64,000 nt of DNA from Mycolicibacterium wolinskyi (lineage in GTDB: Bacteria > Actinomycetota > Actinomycetes > Mycobacteriales > Mycobacteriaceae). The stretch covers positions 620,001 to 684,000 of the forward strand of contig NZ_LQQA01000015.1 in assembly GCF_002101965.1 (NCBI RefSeq). The letters are read 5' to 3'. Each line of letters begins with the position of its first letter. The first letter of the stretch is position 1. Both the position numbers and the translations under genes were made by a program. Of the stretch, positions 62,047-64,000 are shown piece by piece. The notes under the pieces are model-generated. The model saw only the letters and a program-made list of their open reading frames with translations. It had not been told where the DNA came from and ran no database searches.

Positions 62047-62846
62047 TGCGGCAGGCCTTCCTTCTCGGCGTCGGACCGGTAGCGGTCCACCCATTCGTCG
62101 GAACGCTGGTCGGCCTGGCGTTCGAGCACCGGCGCGGGAGCCAGTCGCGGATCCTGGCCGAGCGCCTCGAGAACCGTCGCGACGACCTGCGTGAGGTTGC
62201 GCCACAGGTACGGGTAGGAGATGTCGAGAGGCTTGACGTCCTCCTCGGCGAACCAGGCCCGCCAGCCTTCCTCCTGAGCCCGCAGCATCGTGACGACATG
62301 GGCGATCGCGCCGGCGTGGTACTCGGCGCGGGCATCGCGCGCGGGATCCGGCCTGCCCCGCCACACCCGCGTCTGCACGGCGCGCCAGAACGACACCGCC
62401 TGCGACACCACGTCGGGGCGGTACACGTGGATGAGCACCGGATCGCTGCCGACGACGTCGCGGATCGCCGACAGCAGGCCCGTGCCCGACCGGTCCGGGA
62501 GTCCCTGCGCCCGGTCCAGCAACAGCGGCGTCTGATTCCACATCAGCTTGCCGCCCCACACCCCGTTGGGCGTGCGGCCCACGGTCTGGATGTAGTCACG
62601 CCAGATGTGCGCGGGAGCGAGGTCCGGCTTTCCCTCGTCCAGCGGATCGAGCAGCCGCAGAATCGACTCGTCCTCGACCCCCTCGAACCACTGCCGCGGC
62701 TGCGGGGATTGACTGGTGCTCGGCAGGTACTGGAAGAACTCCTGTGGCTCGCCGGCTACGCCGGTGGCACGCAAGGACTCCACCAGCAAGGTGCTGCCGC
62801 TGCGCTGGGACGCGAGCACCAGATAGGCGGTCGGATGGTCGGACAT
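62043..62846 (-). CDS. stf0: Trehalose 2-sulfotransferase Stf0
   Basis: A 267-residue PAPS-dependent sulfotransferase very similar to M. smegmatis Stf0, which sulfates trehalose at the 2-position to begin sulfolipid-type glycolipids. Start MSDHPTAYLVLASQRSGSTLLVE holds the PAPS 5'-phosphosulfate loop; GEPQEFFQYLP and GVWGGKLMWNQTPLL follow. The ATG at 62846 is chosen, seven codons inside the longer frame. Small differences from the M. smegmatis protein as I recall it suggest a related species. cysD overlaps its stop. Confidence 0.93.
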   Translation of the reverse strand: MSDHPTAYLVLASQRSGSTLLVESLRATGVAGEPQEFFQYLPSTSQSPQPRQWFEGVEDESILRLLDPLDEGKPDLAPAHIWRDYIQTVGRTPNGVWGGKLMWNQTPLLLDRAQGLPDRSGTGLLSAIRDVVGSDPVLIHVYRPDVVSQAVSFWRAVQTRVWRGRPDPARDARAEYHAGAIAHVVTMLRAQEEGWRAWFAEEDVKPLDISYPYLWRNLTQVVATVLEALGQDPRLAPAPVLERQADQRSDEWVDRYRSDAEKEGLPQ

Positions 62847-62924
62847 GGCCGTGACTCTAACTGCCATTGATTTGCGGTACCTATTCCAGAAGCCGTCAAG
62901 GTTTTGTGTTCGCCGTGATCGAAA

Positions 62925-64000
62925 CTATTGGTCGGCTTGCACGGCGTCGTCGATACCGCGATCCGCCGCTATCGCCGACCTACTGGTGGCGGGGCGGCCG
63001 TGGATATGCAGATATGTCTCGGTGAAACGTTCGGAAATGCGCGTGCCCGCGAAATCGGACGGTATGACGTCGTTCGTCTTCTCGCGCCAGTCGTTGAGCA
63101 GTAAGGCGAGATCGTTGGCGACCGCCTCTGCCTTGTCCGTCGCACCCGGTCCGAGCAGGTTGTTGGCCTCAGTGGGATCGTCGATCAGGTCGTAGAGTTC
63201 CCGCGCGGGCCTCGGCTCGAGCGCGTCAGCTGCGACAATCCGGCCGGGCGGGCTGTCGGCGATATCCCAGGGCAGATCCAACAATGGCCGCGCCGCGTAA
63301 TTCTCGATGTAGCTGTATTCCTTTGTCCGAATTGCGCGAATTGGGTCGAATGAATCGTGATAGGTCTTTGTGGTGTAGACCGCGGTGCGTATTTCCGGGA
63401 CATCTTCGGTGGCGCCCGTCAGGTTGCTGGCATGTGACAAACCGTCCACCTCGTCGGGAATCTCGACACCGAGCAGGTCGAGCAGCGTGGGCAGCAGGTC
63501 GACACCGCTGAACAGTTCGTCGTAGCGGCGGGGCGCGACGCCGGACCCGCGTGGCGGCCGGACGATCAGCGCGATGCCGGTACCCGCGTCGTACAGCGTC
63601 GACTTGGCGCGGGGAAGCGCCGGGCCGTGGTCGGTCACGAACACCACCCACGTGCTGTCGTCGAGCCCGGCCGCGGCCAGCGCGTCGAGCAGTTCGCCCA
63701 CCTTCGCGTCGGCAACGGCGATCGAGCCGTAGAACTCCGCGAGGTCGGCCCGTACCTCGGCGGTGTCGGGCAGGTAATCGGGGACGGTCACGGTCTCGGC
63801 TTCTGCGGGCTCATAACGGTCCCGCGGGTACGGACGATGCGTCTCGAAGAAACCCGTGGTGAGCAGGAACGGCTCGGACGGTGCGTCGGCCAGCCAGCGA
63901 GTGGCCTGTTCGACGACGTACTCGCAGTACGAGTTCGACACGTCGAACTCGTCGAAACCCAGCCTCGACGGATACGACGTTTCGTGCTGCATGCCGAACA
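62925..64000 (-). CDS. Type I sulfatase, C-terminal part (cut by window edge)
   Basis: At least 358 residues are visible; the N-terminal part with the formylglycine Cys is beyond the right edge, and the frame stays open to base 64000. Features of the sulfatase fold: FLLTTGFFETHRPYPRDRYEP, VVFVTDHGPALPRAKSTLYD, GVDLLPTLLDLLGVEIP and ELYDLIDDPTEANNLLG. Position matches Rv0296c. It lies 78 bp upstream of stf0 on the same strand. It may recycle sulfate from a sulfated glycan or lipid. Confidence 0.88.
   Translation of the reverse strand, partial: FGMQHETSYPSRLGFDEFDVSNSYCEYVVEQATRWLADAPSEPFLLTTGFFETHRPYPRDRYEPAEAETVTVPDYLPDTAEVRADLAEFYGSIAVADAKVGELLDALAAAGLDDSTWVVFVTDHGPALPRAKSTLYDAGTGIALIVRPPRGSGVAPRRYDELFSGVDLLPTLLDLLGVEIPDEVDGLSHASNLTGATEDVPEIRTAVYTTKTYHDSFDPIRAIRTKEYSYIENYAARPLLDLPWDIADSPPGRIVAADALEPRPARELYDLIDDPTEANNLLGPGATDKAEAVANDLALLLNDWREKTNDVIPSDFAGTRISERFTETYLHIHGRPATSRSAIAADRGIDDAVQADQ

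Overview
The window is high-GC chromosomal DNA from a mycobacterium, most likely a rapid grower close to Mycolicibacterium smegmatis/goodii. The evidence is an ESX-3 secretion block (PE5, PPE4, EsxG, EsxH, EspG3, EccD3, MycP3, EccE3), a Stf0-type trehalose 2-sulfotransferase, F420/LLM-type oxidoreductases, an MspA-type porin relative, and frequent GTG/TTG starts with overlapping stop/start codons. No rRNA, tRNA, CRISPR array, phage or insertion sequence was seen.

1-24.9 kb is catabolic. A truncated PucR regulator diverges from a methylmalonate-semialdehyde dehydrogenase/class III aminotransferase pair (probable beta-alanine or beta-aminoisobutyrate breakdown). After a HAD phosphatase comes a cluster at 4.3-22.5 kb: FCD-type GntR regulator, Rid protein, CoxG-like protein, LLM flavoprotein, NitT/TauT-type ABC importer, three-subunit molybdenum hydroxylase, FUSC-type membrane protein, enamidase-like amidohydrolase, glutaryl-CoA dehydrogenase-like enzyme, fused 2-oxoacid dehydrogenase E1, family III CoA-transferase and TesB-type thioesterase. 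Four copies of one 17-bp dyad lie in front of its regulator, its divergent promoter, its importer and its amidohydrolase, so it reads as one regulon. I infer uptake of an N-heterocyclic acid, ring hydroxylation, ring opening and glutaryl-CoA-type oxidation; the substrate is unknown. An adenylation-carrier-membrane acyltransferase fusion and a sulfatase follow.

27.5-30.5 kb holds the conserved YraN-ComM-DprA trio. 30.5-40.4 kb is an accessory island that looks less GC-rich: four small secreted Pro/Gly-rich proteins, an MspA-like protein, a poly-Asp secreted protein, a VTC-DUF4956-CotH operon and a two-component system. Several of these genes carry the octamer ACATAGCT in their upstream regions. 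40.4-46.9 kb returns to conserved genes: siderophore-interacting protein, lactate-monooxygenase relative, DUF5995, XerC, a hydrolase, an LLM oxidoreductase and the M23 peptidase that in M. tuberculosis sits beside rpsB.

At about 46.95-47.34 kb the gene order changes abruptly. Instead of rpsB the next genes are PE5 to EccE3, without eccA3, eccB3 or eccC3. From there the order follows Rv0285-Rv0296c: ESX-3, a hydrolase, a membrane glycosyltransferase, an amidohydrolase, Tam methyltransferase, then CysNC, CysD, Stf0 and a sulfatase cut by the right edge. This junction is either a real rearrangement splitting ESX-3 or an assembly join, and is the point most in need of checking.
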